Positions 8,836 to 17,286 of a stretch of DNA of 64,000 nt are shown piece after piece; within the stretch, counting starts at the first letter, position 1, and every line of letters starts with the position of its first letter. This DNA comes from Salinispora pacifica CNR114 (GTDB lineage Bacteria; Actinomycetota; Actinomycetes; Mycobacteriales; Micromonosporaceae). The position numbers were made by a program, and so were the translations under genes. The notes beneath the pieces are model-generated. The model saw nothing but the letters and a program-made list of their open reading frames with translations, was not told where the DNA came from and searched no databases. The DNA is taken from NCBI RefSeq assembly GCF_000514775.1, contig NZ_AZWO01000022.1, positions 1-64,000 of the forward strand. Direction: 5' to 3'.

Positions 8836-9579
8836 TCACCGCCGAGCCGACGGCTCCCGGACGGCGTCCCGTACCTGCTCCGGCGCGGCGGTCGCCGTCG
8901 GCGCCGGGCCACGGCGCCCGCGGTAGACCACGTACGGACGCCACAGGTACGCCAGCGGCGCCGACCAGACGTGCACCAGTCGGGTGAACGGCCACAGTGC
9001 CAGGAAGAGGAAACCGCCGATCGCGTGCAGTTGGTAGACCAGGGGAGCCCCGCTCATCAGGGTGGGGTCCGGCTGGAACCAGAAGATCCCACGGAACCAG
9101 ACGGCGATCGTCTCCCGGTAGTCGTAGCCCCCACCGAGCAGGTTGATCCCAACCGTGGCGATCATGCCGAGCGCCACCATGGCGGCGAGCGCGGCGTAGA
9201 GCACCTTGTCCATCCGCGTGGTCACCCGACGAACCCGGCCGTTGACCATCCGCCGGATGATCAGCAGGACCAGGCCGGTCATCAGCATCAGGCCGGTCAC
9301 CGTACCGCCCCAGACCGCGGTGAGGTGGTAGGCGTGCTCACTGATTCCGATCTTCTCGGTCACCGACGCGGGCACCAGCAGGCCCATGACGTGCCCACCG
9401 ACGACCCCGAGAGCGCCGAGGTGGAACAGGGGCGAGCCGAGCCGCAGGAGGCGATTCTCCAACACCTGGCTGGTGTGCGTGGTCCAGCCGAACTGGTCGT
9501 GGCGCCACCGCCAGACATGGCCGGCGACGAAGACCACGAGGCACAGGTACGGCAGGACGGTCCAGACGAGGTTGGTCAT
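8836..9579 (-). CDS. narI: Respiratory nitrate reductase gamma subunit (cytochrome b)
   Basis: NarI is the membrane cytochrome b that takes electrons from menaquinol and passes them to NarH. The 247-residue protein has five hydrophobic segments. Candidate heme ligands are His53 and His63 in the second helix and His185 and His203 in the last (YQLHAIGG, LVHVWS), spaced as in E. coli NarI. Its ATG overlaps the narJ stop by four bases. It is the last gene of the narGHJI operon. The C-terminal 30 residues are a hydrophilic Ala/Arg-rich tail without obvious function. Confidence 0.95.
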   Translation of the reverse strand: MTNLVWTVLPYLCLVVFVAGHVWRWRHDQFGWTTHTSQVLENRLLRLGSPLFHLGALGVVGGHVMGLLVPASVTEKIGISEHAYHLTAVWGGTVTGLMLMTGLVLLIIRRMVNGRVRRVTTRMDKVLYAALAAMVALGMIATVGINLLGGGYDYRETIAVWFRGIFWFQPDPTLMSGAPLVYQLHAIGGFLFLALWPFTRLVHVWSAPLAYLWRPYVVYRGRRGPAPTATAAPEQVRDAVREPSARR

Positions 9580-10247
9580 CGCGATGCCTCCGACGGGGAG
9601 CAGGCGGGATAAGGGGCAAGCGCGGCGGCGTGCAGGTCCGGACCGTCGCCGAGAGAATCCAGGCCGACCGTCTCCACCGGCGGCCCGTCCACGGCGAGCG
9701 CCGCGATGGCGGCCCGGTCGGCGTCGGTCAGCGCCGGCAACACGGCGCAGACAACGTCCAGCAGCAGGCGGTAGGGGGTGCCGCAGTCGGTCAGGGCGGC
9801 GCGGAGCAGTTCGATGCCCTGCCGATGCTGCCGCAGGGGCGCCTCCCCCTCGCCCGGGCCGACCAAGGCGGCGTACTCGAGCACCACCGGCAGCAGGTCC
9901 GGCAGCTCCCCATCCGCGAGCCGCAGTCCGTGCGCCCGGTATCGCTGCTTGAGCACCAGCAGCGCCATGCCCCGCTTACGGGTGTCTCCGTGCAGGTAGT
10001 AGGTGAGGTACAGACCGGAGCGGCGGCGCAGGTCGAAGGTCTGTACGAAGTGCTGCTGTACGTCGATCAGGGGGTTGTTCAGCAGCCAGTCCAGGAATTC
10101 GTCGATCCGCTCCCGCGCCACCGGCGCCTCGATCTGCGCGGCGGCACCGCGCAACTCGGCTCCGGCACCGAGTAGCTCGTCATCCGGGTAGGTGAGCAGC
10201 AGCGAGACCAGCTCGAAGATGCGGGCCCGGTCGGTCGCGGCGGTCAT
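9576..10247 (-). CDS. narJ: Nitrate reductase assembly chaperone NarJ
   Basis: NarJ binds the immature NarG and helps insert the molybdenum cofactor and FS0 iron-sulfur cluster; it is not in the final enzyme. This 223-residue helical protein shows the TorD/NarJ-type features LLLTYPDDELL, YVQ/FVQTFDLRRRSGLYLTYY and RKRGMALL. It overlaps narH and narI by four bases on each side, as in other nar operons. Confidence 0.94.
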   Translation of the reverse strand: MTAATDRARIFELVSLLLTYPDDELLGAGAELRGAAAQIEAPVARERIDEFLDWLLNNPLIDVQQHFVQTFDLRRRSGLYLTYYLHGDTRKRGMALLVLKQRYRAHGLRLADGELPDLLPVVLEYAALVGPGEGEAPLRQHRQGIELLRAALTDCGTPYRLLLDVVCAVLPALTDADRAAIAALAVDGPPVETVGLDSLGDGPDLHAAALAPYPACSPSEASR

Positions 10248-11863
10248 GCGCCGCCTCGCAGCGGGTTGATCGTGAAGCCACGCCGGCCGTCGGCACGCCG
10301 GGAGAAGAGTCCGGGCCGGCCGGGACGAACCTGCTCGCCCTCGACCAGGTGGAAGCTCTCCGCAGAGGCCTGCGTGGTCATTCCCGGGCCGCCCTCGCAG
10401 TCCAGCGCGCAGTCCTGGTTCGCGGTGGCCTGCGCTTCCAGCGCGGCGGCGTCCTTGCTGTACGCGGCCGGGATCACGTAGCGCTCGTCGTACTTGGCGA
10501 TGGCCAACAACCGGTACATGGCCTCGACCTGGTCCGCGGTCATCCCGATTCCGTCGAGCAGATCGTCGGCGACGGTACCGTCCAGCGTGCGAGCGCGCAT
10601 GTAGGAACGCATGGCCGCCAGCTTCATCAGGACCCCGGCGGTCGCCTCCACGTCACCAGCGGTGAAGAGCTCGGCCAGGTACTCCACCGGAATCCGCAGC
10701 TCCCGGATGGTGTGGAAGATGTCGTCGGCGTCGGTGTCGTCCCGGCCGGCCTCCCCCACCGCGTCCAGCACCGGCGACAGCGGCGGGACGTACCAGACCA
10801 TGGGTAGCGTCCGATACTCCGGGTGCAGCGGCAGCGCCACCTTGTACTCGCTGATCAGCCGCCACACCGGGGACCGTTCGGCGGCGTCCAGCCACTCCTG
10901 CGGCATGCCGGCGGCCCGGGCGGCCTCCTGTACGGCCGGGTCGGCCGGATCGAGGAAGACCGCACGCTGCGCCTCGAGCAGGTCGTGCTCGTCGGTCACC
11001 GAAGCGGCAGCGAGCACCGCGTCCTCGTCGTAGAACACGATGCCCAGGTAGCGCAGCCGACCCACGCAGGTTTCGGAGCAGATCGTCGGCTGCCCCGCCT
11101 CGATCCGCGGGAAGCACAGGGTGCACTTCTCCGCCTTACCGGTGCTGTGGTTGACGTACACCTTCTTGTACGGGCAGGCGGAGACGCACATCCGCCAGCC
11201 CCGGCAGCGGTCCTGGTCGACCAGGACGATACCGTCCTCCTCCCGCTTGTACATCGCGCCGGAGGGGCAGGCCGACACACACGCCGGGTTGAGGCAGTGC
11301 TCGCAGATGCGCGGCAGGTGGAACAGGAAGGTCTTCTCGAACTCGAACTTCACCCGCTCCGCGGCCTCCGCCGACATCCGGGCGAGGTTCGGGTCACCGG
11401 TGGCGTGCTCGTGGGCTCCGCCGAGGCTGTCCTCCCAGTTGGCCCCCCAGGTGAGGGCCATCGGCTCGCCGGTCAGCGCGGAGTGGGGCCGCTGCACCGG
11501 GGTGTCCTTGAGCCCGGCGGGGGCGTTGGCCAGGATGTCCTTGTCGAAGGCCGCCGGCTCGTAGTAGTCGTCGATCGAGGGCAGGTCCGGGTTGACGAAC
11601 AGCCGGCTGAGCCGCTTGACCCGGCCGCCGGAGCGCAGCTTCAGCCGGCCCTTCTCGTCCAGCTGCCAGCCCCCGTGCCAGCGGTCCTGATCCTCGTAGT
11701 GCTTGGGGTAGCCGATGCCCGGCTTGGTCTCGACGTTGTTGAACCAGACGTACTCGGTGCCGTCCCGGTTGGTCCAGGTCTGCTTGCAGGTTACGGAGCA
11801 GGTGTGACACCCGATGCACTTGTCCAGGTTCATCACCATGGCGACCTGCGCTCGGATCCTCAT
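10244..11863 (-). CDS. narH: Respiratory nitrate reductase beta subunit (Fe-S)
   Basis: NarH carries four Fe-S clusters that link NarI hemes to NarG. The 539-residue protein has the first cluster group at Cys16, Cys19, Cys22 and Cys26 (CIGCHTC...C), later groups CEHCLNPACVSACP, CRGWRMCVSACP and CTLCFPR. Trp in CRGWRMC replaces the Cys of a [4Fe-4S] site, as in E. coli NarH, giving a [3Fe-4S] cluster. Its ATG shares one base with the narG stop. The C-terminal 60 residues beyond the Fe-S core are less conserved. It faces the cytoplasm with NarG. Confidence 0.97.
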   Translation of the reverse strand: MRIRAQVAMVMNLDKCIGCHTCSVTCKQTWTNRDGTEYVWFNNVETKPGIGYPKHYEDQDRWHGGWQLDEKGRLKLRSGGRVKRLSRLFVNPDLPSIDDYYEPAAFDKDILANAPAGLKDTPVQRPHSALTGEPMALTWGANWEDSLGGAHEHATGDPNLARMSAEAAERVKFEFEKTFLFHLPRICEHCLNPACVSACPSGAMYKREEDGIVLVDQDRCRGWRMCVSACPYKKVYVNHSTGKAEKCTLCFPRIEAGQPTICSETCVGRLRYLGIVFYDEDAVLAAASVTDEHDLLEAQRAVFLDPADPAVQEAARAAGMPQEWLDAAERSPVWRLISEYKVALPLHPEYRTLPMVWYVPPLSPVLDAVGEAGRDDTDADDIFHTIRELRIPVEYLAELFTAGDVEATAGVLMKLAAMRSYMRARTLDGTVADDLLDGIGMTADQVEAMYRLLAIAKYDERYVIPAAYSKDAAALEAQATANQDCALDCEGGPGMTTQASAESFHLVEGEQVRPGRPGLFSRRADGRRGFTINPLRGGA

Positions 11864-14800
11864 CAGTACTCCACCTCCTGGTCGCGGCGGCGGATCACCG
11901 TGATCTCGTCGCGTTGGCTGCCGATCGGGCCGTAGTAGTTGAAGGCGTAGGTGAGTTGGGCGTGTCCGCCGGCCAGGTGGGTGGGCTTGACCAGCAGCCG
12001 GGTCAACGAGTTGTGGTAACCACCCCGGCGACCGCTCTTCTCCGCCTTGGGCACGTTGATCGTCCGCTCCGGCGAGTGGTACTGGAACACCGTTCCCTCC
12101 GGCATCCGGTGACTGACCACCGCCCGGGCCACGATGACTCCGTTACGGTTGTGCGCCTCGACCCAGTCGTTGTCCCGAACGCCGACCTTGGCGGCGTCCG
12201 GCACACTCATCCAGATCACCGGCCCGCCTCGGGACAACGCCAGCATCAAATCGTTGTCGTGGTACATCGAGTGGATAGACCACTTCGCGTGCGGGGTCAG
12301 GAAGCGTACGGTGACGCCGCCGTCGACCAACTCACCCGGGGCACCGAAGTGCCGAGCCATGTTCAGCGGGGGCCGGAAGCCCGGCAACTGCTCGCCCAAC
12401 TCCGCCACCCAGTCGTGCTCCACGAAGAAGTGCTGCCGACCGGTGATGGTGTGCCACGGCTTGAGCCGCTCCACGTTGAGGGTGAAGGGCGAGTAGCGAC
12501 GGCCGCCCTTCTCCGAGCCGGACCACTCCGGGCTGGTGAAGACCGGCTGGGGTGCCCGCTGGGTGTCCGCGTACGTGATCTGGTCGGTCTCGTGCCCGGC
12601 GATCAGATCGACGAACGGTTGCCCGGTCCGCTGCTCCAACGCCGCGAAACCGGCCGCGGCGACCCGACCGTTCGTGGTGCCCGACAGCGCCAGGATCGCC
12701 TCGCACATCCGGTCGGCGGTGGCCAGCGACGGCCGACCAGCGAACGGCCCGTCAGTGACGACCCCGTTTCGCTCCCGCAGGTACTCCACCTCCGCGGTCA
12801 CGTCCACGGTGAGCGCCTTCGTGCTGGTGCCGAGCCGGTCGAGGAGCGGGCCGACGGCACGCATCTTCGCGCCGATCTGGGCGTAGTCCCGCTCGATCTC
12901 GATGAGCTTCGGCATGGTGGAGCCGGGGACCGGCTCGCACTCGCCGGCCTTCCAGTCCCGCACCCGCCCGCTGGGCATGGCCAGCTCGTCCGGGGTGTCG
13001 TGTTGCAGCGGCGCGGCCAGCACGTCCCGCCGCACCCCCAGGTGGTCGACGGCCAGCTCACTGAACCGGTCGGCGAGCGCCAGGAAGGTGTCGTAGTCGG
13101 AGTGGGCGTCGGCGGGTGGCTCCACCGCCGGGCTGAACGCGTGCACGAACGGGTGCATGTCCGTGGTGGAGATGTCGTGCTTCTCGTACCAGGTCGCGGT
13201 GGGCAGCACCACGTCGGCGTGCAGGCCGGTGTTGGTCATCCGGAAGTCGATCGCCGTGAGGAGGTCAAGCTTCCCGGTCGGTGCCTCATCTCGCCACACC
13301 AGGTCCCGGGGTCGGTGCTCCGGGTCGCACTCCGAGGCGCTGGCGGCCGAGTCGATTCCCAGCAGGTGGCGCAGAAAGTACTCGTTGCCCTTGCCGGAGG
13401 AGCCGAGCAGGTTCGCCCGCCACAGGGTGAGGCAGCGCGGGAAGTTCGCCGGGTCGTCCGGGTCCTCCGCCACCGACCGGAGCCGACCGGCCTTCAGCTC
13501 GGCGACGATGTGCTCCTGCACCGTCACCCCGGCCACCGCCGCCTCGTCGGTGAGGTCGAGGGGGTTGCGGTTGAACGACGGGTGGCCGGGGCTCCAGCCC
13601 ATCCGCTGCGCGGCGGCGACGGTGTCGGCGAAGGCCATCCCCGCGAACCGGCCGGTGCCCAACGGGGAGGAGAGCTCATCGACCGGGACCCGCTCGTACC
13701 GCCACTGGTCGGTGTGCAGGTACCAGAACGGGGTGCTTGCCTGGTGCCGCATCGGCCGTTGCCAGTCGAGCCCGAAGGACATGTGCTGCTGGCCGGTGAT
13801 CGGCCGGGCCTTCTCCTGCCCCACGTAGTGCGCCCAGCCACCACCGTTGACGCCCTGGCAGCCGGTCAGGGTGACCAGGGAGATGAGTGCCCGGTAGGTC
13901 ATGTCGGAGTGGAACCACTGGTTCGCGCCGGCGCCCAGGACGATCAGCGACCGCCCCTTGCTGCGCTCGGCGTTGCGGGCGAACTCCCGGCCGATCCGGG
14001 CCGCCACCGCGGCCGGCACCCCGGTGATCCGCTCCTGCCAGGCCGGGGTGTTCGGCGAATCCGGGTCGTCGTAACCCGTCGGCCACTGCCCCGGCAGCTC
14101 GCCGCGGCGCACCCCGTACTGCGCCAGCACCAGGTCGTAGACCGAGGTGACCAGCTGCTCGCCGACCCGGATGGCCGGTACACCACGGCGGATGGTGGCC
14201 CCGCCCTCGGTCTCCCCGACGTCGAAGCGAGCCAACTCGACCTCGATCGCCTCGTCGCTCCGGTCGAGCAGCCCGAGCGCGGGAAGCACCTCGCCCAGGT
14301 CCAGGTTCCAGCGCCCCTGGCCGGCCTCGCCGTACCGGAAGCCCAGCGACCCGTTCGGCACGACCAACTCGCCGGTGCGCTCGTCAACCAGGACGGTCTT
14401 GTGCGCTCCGTCCGCCTGGCCCAGGTCCGCCGCGGTGAGGAACCGATCCGTGGTCCACCGGCCGTCCGCGGTGGGTCGCAGCGTGACCAGGAACGGCAGG
14501 TCGGTGTAGCGGCGAATGTAGTCGGCGAAGTAGTCGACCGTGCGGTCCCGGAAGAACTCGGTGAGTACGACGTGGCCCATCGCCATCGCCAGCGCGCCGT
14601 CGGTACCCGGGTGCGGGGCCAGCCAGTCGTCAGCGAACTTGACGTTGTCGGCGTAGTCCGGGCTGACCGCGACGACCTTCGTGCCCCGGTAGCGGGCCTC
14701 GGCCAGGAAGTGGGCGTCCGGCGTACGAGTGACCGGAATGTTCGAGCCCCACATCATCAGGTAGGTGGAGTTCCACCAGTCGCCGGCCTCAGGTACGTCG

Positions 14801-15561
14801 GTCTGGTCGCCCCAGATCTGCGGCGAGGCGATCGGCAGGTCGGCGTACCAGTCGTAGAAGCTCAGCAGGGTGCCACCGAGCAGGGCGTGGTAACGGGTGC
14901 CGGCGGCGAAGGAGGCCATCGACATCGCCGGAATCGGTGAGAAGCCCACCACCCGGTCCGGGCCGTACGTCTTCGTGGTGTAGACGTGCGCGGCGGCAAC
15001 CATCGTGGTCACCTCATCCCAGCTGGCGCGGACGAAGCCGCCACGTCCCCGCTGGGTCTTGTAGGCGCGCGCCTTGAGTGGGTTCTCCACAATGTCGGCC
15101 CAGGCAGACACCGGATCACCCAGGCGCGCGAGCCCGTCGCGGAACATCTCGGCCAGCACCCCGCGTACGTAGGGGTGACGCACCCGGGAGGGCGAGTACT
15201 CGTACCAGGAGAAGGAGGCGCCGCGGGGACAGCCCCGCGGCTCGTAGTCCGGCGAGTCCGGGCCGGTCGTCGGGTAGTCGGTGGCCTGGTGTTCCCAGGT
15301 GATCAGGCCATCCTTGACGAAGACGTTCCACGAGCAGGAGCCGGTGCAGTTGACGCCGTGGGTGGAGCGCACCACCCGGTCGTAGCGCCACCGGTCGCGG
15401 TAGAACCGCTCCCAGTCGCCGTCGTCCACCTGGTGCAGCGTCCGGCCGTGGTCGCCGACCGCCTCCCGGCGGAGGAAGCGCCGAGCAGCCAGCAACGGCG
15501 CCGCGCCGGGGACCTGGTCCGTCGCAGGATCATGAACTTCTGGCGGGCGGTGCGCTGACAC
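11863..15561 (-). CDS. narG: Respiratory nitrate reductase alpha subunit (molybdenum catalytic subunit)
   Basis: NarG reduces nitrate to nitrite at a bis-MGD molybdenum site in the cytoplasm. At 1232 residues it has normal length. The FS0 cluster ligands are His68, Cys72, Cys76 and Cys111 (HGVNCTGSC, then GCPRG), and Asp237 in FYDWYAD is the expected molybdenum ligand. GTG at 15561 is chosen as start because GGAGGA lies eight bases upstream; the longer frame adds 48 residues of non-family sequence. There is no Tat motif for export. It is the first gene of narGHJI and diverges from the narK genes across 306 bases containing DosR-like palindromes. Confidence 0.97.
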   Translation of the reverse strand: MSAHRPPEVHDPATDQVPGAAPLLAARRFLRREAVGDHGRTLHQVDDGDWERFYRDRWRYDRVVRSTHGVNCTGSCSWNVFVKDGLITWEHQATDYPTTGPDSPDYEPRGCPRGASFSWYEYSPSRVRHPYVRGVLAEMFRDGLARLGDPVSAWADIVENPLKARAYKTQRGRGGFVRASWDEVTTMVAAAHVYTTKTYGPDRVVGFSPIPAMSMASFAAGTRYHALLGGTLLSFYDWYADLPIASPQIWGDQTDVPEAGDWWNSTYLMMWGSNIPVTRTPDAHFLAEARYRGTKVVAVSPDYADNVKFADDWLAPHPGTDGALAMAMGHVVLTEFFRDRTVDYFADYIRRYTDLPFLVTLRPTADGRWTTDRFLTAADLGQADGAHKTVLVDERTGELVVPNGSLGFRYGEAGQGRWNLDLGEVLPALGLLDRSDEAIEVELARFDVGETEGGATIRRGVPAIRVGEQLVTSVYDLVLAQYGVRRGELPGQWPTGYDDPDSPNTPAWQERITGVPAAVAARIGREFARNAERSKGRSLIVLGAGANQWFHSDMTYRALISLVTLTGCQGVNGGGWAHYVGQEKARPITGQQHMSFGLDWQRPMRHQASTPFWYLHTDQWRYERVPVDELSSPLGTGRFAGMAFADTVAAAQRMGWSPGHPSFNRNPLDLTDEAAVAGVTVQEHIVAELKAGRLRSVAEDPDDPANFPRCLTLWRANLLGSSGKGNEYFLRHLLGIDSAASASECDPEHRPRDLVWRDEAPTGKLDLLTAIDFRMTNTGLHADVVLPTATWYEKHDISTTDMHPFVHAFSPAVEPPADAHSDYDTFLALADRFSELAVDHLGVRRDVLAAPLQHDTPDELAMPSGRVRDWKAGECEPVPGSTMPKLIEIERDYAQIGAKMRAVGPLLDRLGTSTKALTVDVTAEVEYLRERNGVVTDGPFAGRPSLATADRMCEAILALSGTTNGRVAAAGFAALEQRTGQPFVDLIAGHETDQITYADTQRAPQPVFTSPEWSGSEKGGRRYSPFTLNVERLKPWHTITGRQHFFVEHDWVAELGEQLPGFRPPLNMARHFGAPGELVDGGVTVRFLTPHAKWSIHSMYHDNDLMLALSRGGPVIWMSVPDAAKVGVRDNDWVEAHNRNGVIVARAVVSHRMPEGTVFQYHSPERTINVPKAEKSGRRGGYHNSLTRLLVKPTHLAGGHAQLTYAFNYYGPIGSQRDEITVIRRRDQEVEY

Positions 15562-15670
15562 GTGGGCACTCCTCCGGCGGCGAGCGACAACGCGAGGGGT
15601 TGTCGGCGGCACACGGCAGCGCGCCACGCATACCAGGGTTCGCGAAATCAACCGCCAGATCGGGAGGCCG

Positions 15671-15698
15671 CGGTCCCGACCCGTCGGGACCAAGGTCC
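15671..15698. promoter_or_regulatory. Candidate DosR/DevR/OsdR-type box pair in the narG-narK divergent promoter region
   Basis: Two overlapping palindromes occur here. At 15685-15698 is GGGACCAAGGTCCC, close to the mycobacterial DosR core GGGACTWWAGTCCC (only the T/A pair beside the centre is changed). At 15671-15690 is GGTCCCGA, four bases, TCGGGACC. Further half sites lie at 15738-15743 (GGGACC) and 15760-15773 (imperfect, ending AAGGTCCC). They sit 120 to 210 bases from narG and 95 to 200 bases from narK. DosR-type regulators respond to low oxygen, NO or CO, and narK2 is a known DosR target in M. tuberculosis. Binding here is inferred from sequence only. Confidence 0.55.
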
Positions 15699-15867
15699 CG
15701 GCCACCCCCCTATTCCACCGGATGGGGTACGACCGACGGGACCTGCTGCCAGCCAGACGGGGGAGAAGGTCCCTACCCGCCGCTGATAAACGACAGCAGC
15801 CTTGGGTAGACAGTCGCGCCAGTGACGCTAGCGCCGACCTCCGTCTACCGCTGATCGAGGAATTGCC

Positions 15868-17286
15868 GTGTACGTCAAACCCGCTCCAGACGACCCGACG
15901 CCGGAAGAAGCGGCGGCCGGGCAGAACAGCCGTAACGATCGTGGGCGCACCCGGGTCCTAACCCTGTCTACCATCGGCTTCACCGTCATGTTCGCGGTGT
16001 GGCTCATGTTCGGCATCCTCGGCAAGCCGATCAGTGAGGAGTTCGGGCTCTCCGAGGTGCAGCTGTCCTGGATCATCGCCGCCGCCGTGCTGAACGGCTC
16101 GCTCTGGCGGCTCCCCGCCGGGATTGTGGCGGACCGGATCGGCGGACGCCGGGTAATGACCGCGATGCTCCTCGTGACCGCGGTCGCCTCATTCCTGGTA
16201 TCCCTCGCCAACTCGTACGCGATGCTGTTGGTGCTGGCGTTCCTGGTCGGTTTCGCCGGTAACTCCTTCACCGCGGGTATCGCCTGGAACTCCGCCTGGC
16301 AGCCGCGGGAGAAGCAGGGTTTCGCGCTCGGCCTCTTCGGCGCCGGCAACGTCGGCGCCTCCGTCACCAAGTTCATCGGCCCGCCGCTGATCGCTGGGAC
16401 CGCCGGTGCCACCTACCTCGGCGTCATCGAGGGCGGCTGGCGGCTGGTCCCCGTCGTCTACGCGGTGTTGCTGCTCGTCCTCGCGGCGGCTACCTGGTTC
16501 ATCACCCCCCGCCGCGACCGGGTGCCGAGCAGCGGCACCCCGCTGCGGGCCCAGCTCGAACCGCTCAAGCGGCTGCGGGTGTGGCGGTTCAGCCTGTACT
16601 ACGTGGCAGTGTTCGGTGCCTACGTGGCGCTCGCCGCGTGGCTGCCGACCTACTACATGAACAACTACGACGTGTCCCTGCAGACCGCGGCCTACCTGAC
16701 CGCCCTGTACATCTTCCCCGCCTCGCTGCTGCGACCGGTCGGCGGATCGCTCTCCGACCGACTGGGTGCCCGCCGGGTGATGTACTGGACCTTCGGCCTC
16801 ATGCTGCTCAGCACGGGCATTCTGATGATGCCTCCGGGCCACATCGTCGTCAACCACCCCGACGGCACCCAGACCACCCACCTCGCCTACCAGCTCGGCA
16901 TCGTGCCCTTCACGGTGCTGGTCGTACTGCTCGGCTGCGCCATGGGTGTCGGCAAGGCCGCGGTGTACAAGCACATCCCCGAGTACTTCCCCAGCCAGGT
17001 GGGAGCCGTCGGCGGGCTGGTCGGCATGCTCGGCGGTCTCGGCGGATTCTTCCTTCCCCCGCTCTTCGCCTACACCAAGACCTGGACCGGTCTCCCGTCG
17101 AGCACCTTCCTGGTCCTGTTCGTGCTCACCCTCATCTGCGCGATATGGATGCATCTCACCGTCGTGCGCATGCTGCACGGCGAGTCACCCCAGCTCGCCG
17201 ACCACTTCGAAAAGCCCGACTTCACGAACCGATCGGCCGCGCCCGCTTCGGCGGCGACCCGTGCGCCCAAGGAGGCCCACGAATGA
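15868..17286 (+). CDS. narK: NarK-family nitrate/nitrite transporter, first copy
   Basis: This 472-residue major-facilitator protein has about twelve hydrophobic segments. The nitrate signature in TM5 is seen as GFAGNSFTAGIAWNSAW, and a second one as GVGKAAVYKHIPEYFP in TM11. NarK proteins move nitrate in by proton symport or exchange it for nitrite. The start is GTG at 15868, six bases after GAGGA. Residues 1-30 are a hydrophilic N-terminus. It is divergent from narGHJI and overlaps the next narK gene by four bases. Having two NarK types suggests one symporter and one antiporter, but which is which is not proven. Confidence 0.93.
   Translation: MYVKPAPDDPTPEEAAAGQNSRNDRGRTRVLTLSTIGFTVMFAVWLMFGILGKPISEEFGLSEVQLSWIIAAAVLNGSLWRLPAGIVADRIGGRRVMTAMLLVTAVASFLVSLANSYAMLLVLAFLVGFAGNSFTAGIAWNSAWQPREKQGFALGLFGAGNVGASVTKFIGPPLIAGTAGATYLGVIEGGWRLVPVVYAVLLLVLAAATWFITPRRDRVPSSGTPLRAQLEPLKRLRVWRFSLYYVAVFGAYVALAAWLPTYYMNNYDVSLQTAAYLTALYIFPASLLRPVGGSLSDRLGARRVMYWTFGLMLLSTGILMMPPGHIVVNHPDGTQTTHLAYQLGIVPFTVLVVLLGCAMGVGKAAVYKHIPEYFPSQVGAVGGLVGMLGGLGGFFLPPLFAYTKTWTGLPSSTFLVLFVLTLICAIWMHLTVVRMLHGESPQLADHFEKPDFTNRSAAPASAATRAPKEAHE

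Noticed and set aside
10823..11935. A 370-codon plus-strand frame opposite narH
   Set aside because: It is an antisense shadow: biased composition, no ribosome site, and covered by narH motifs.
11914..14940. A 1008-codon open frame on the plus strand opposite narG
   Set aside because: Long antisense frames are normal in 70% GC coding DNA. Its protein is Arg/His/Gly/Val-rich without family features, and narG on the other strand is certain.
16581..17282. Upstream part of the frame leading into the second narK
   Set aside because: It overlaps the first narK in another phase; the second gene starts at the ATGA overlap at 17283, where the family sequence begins.
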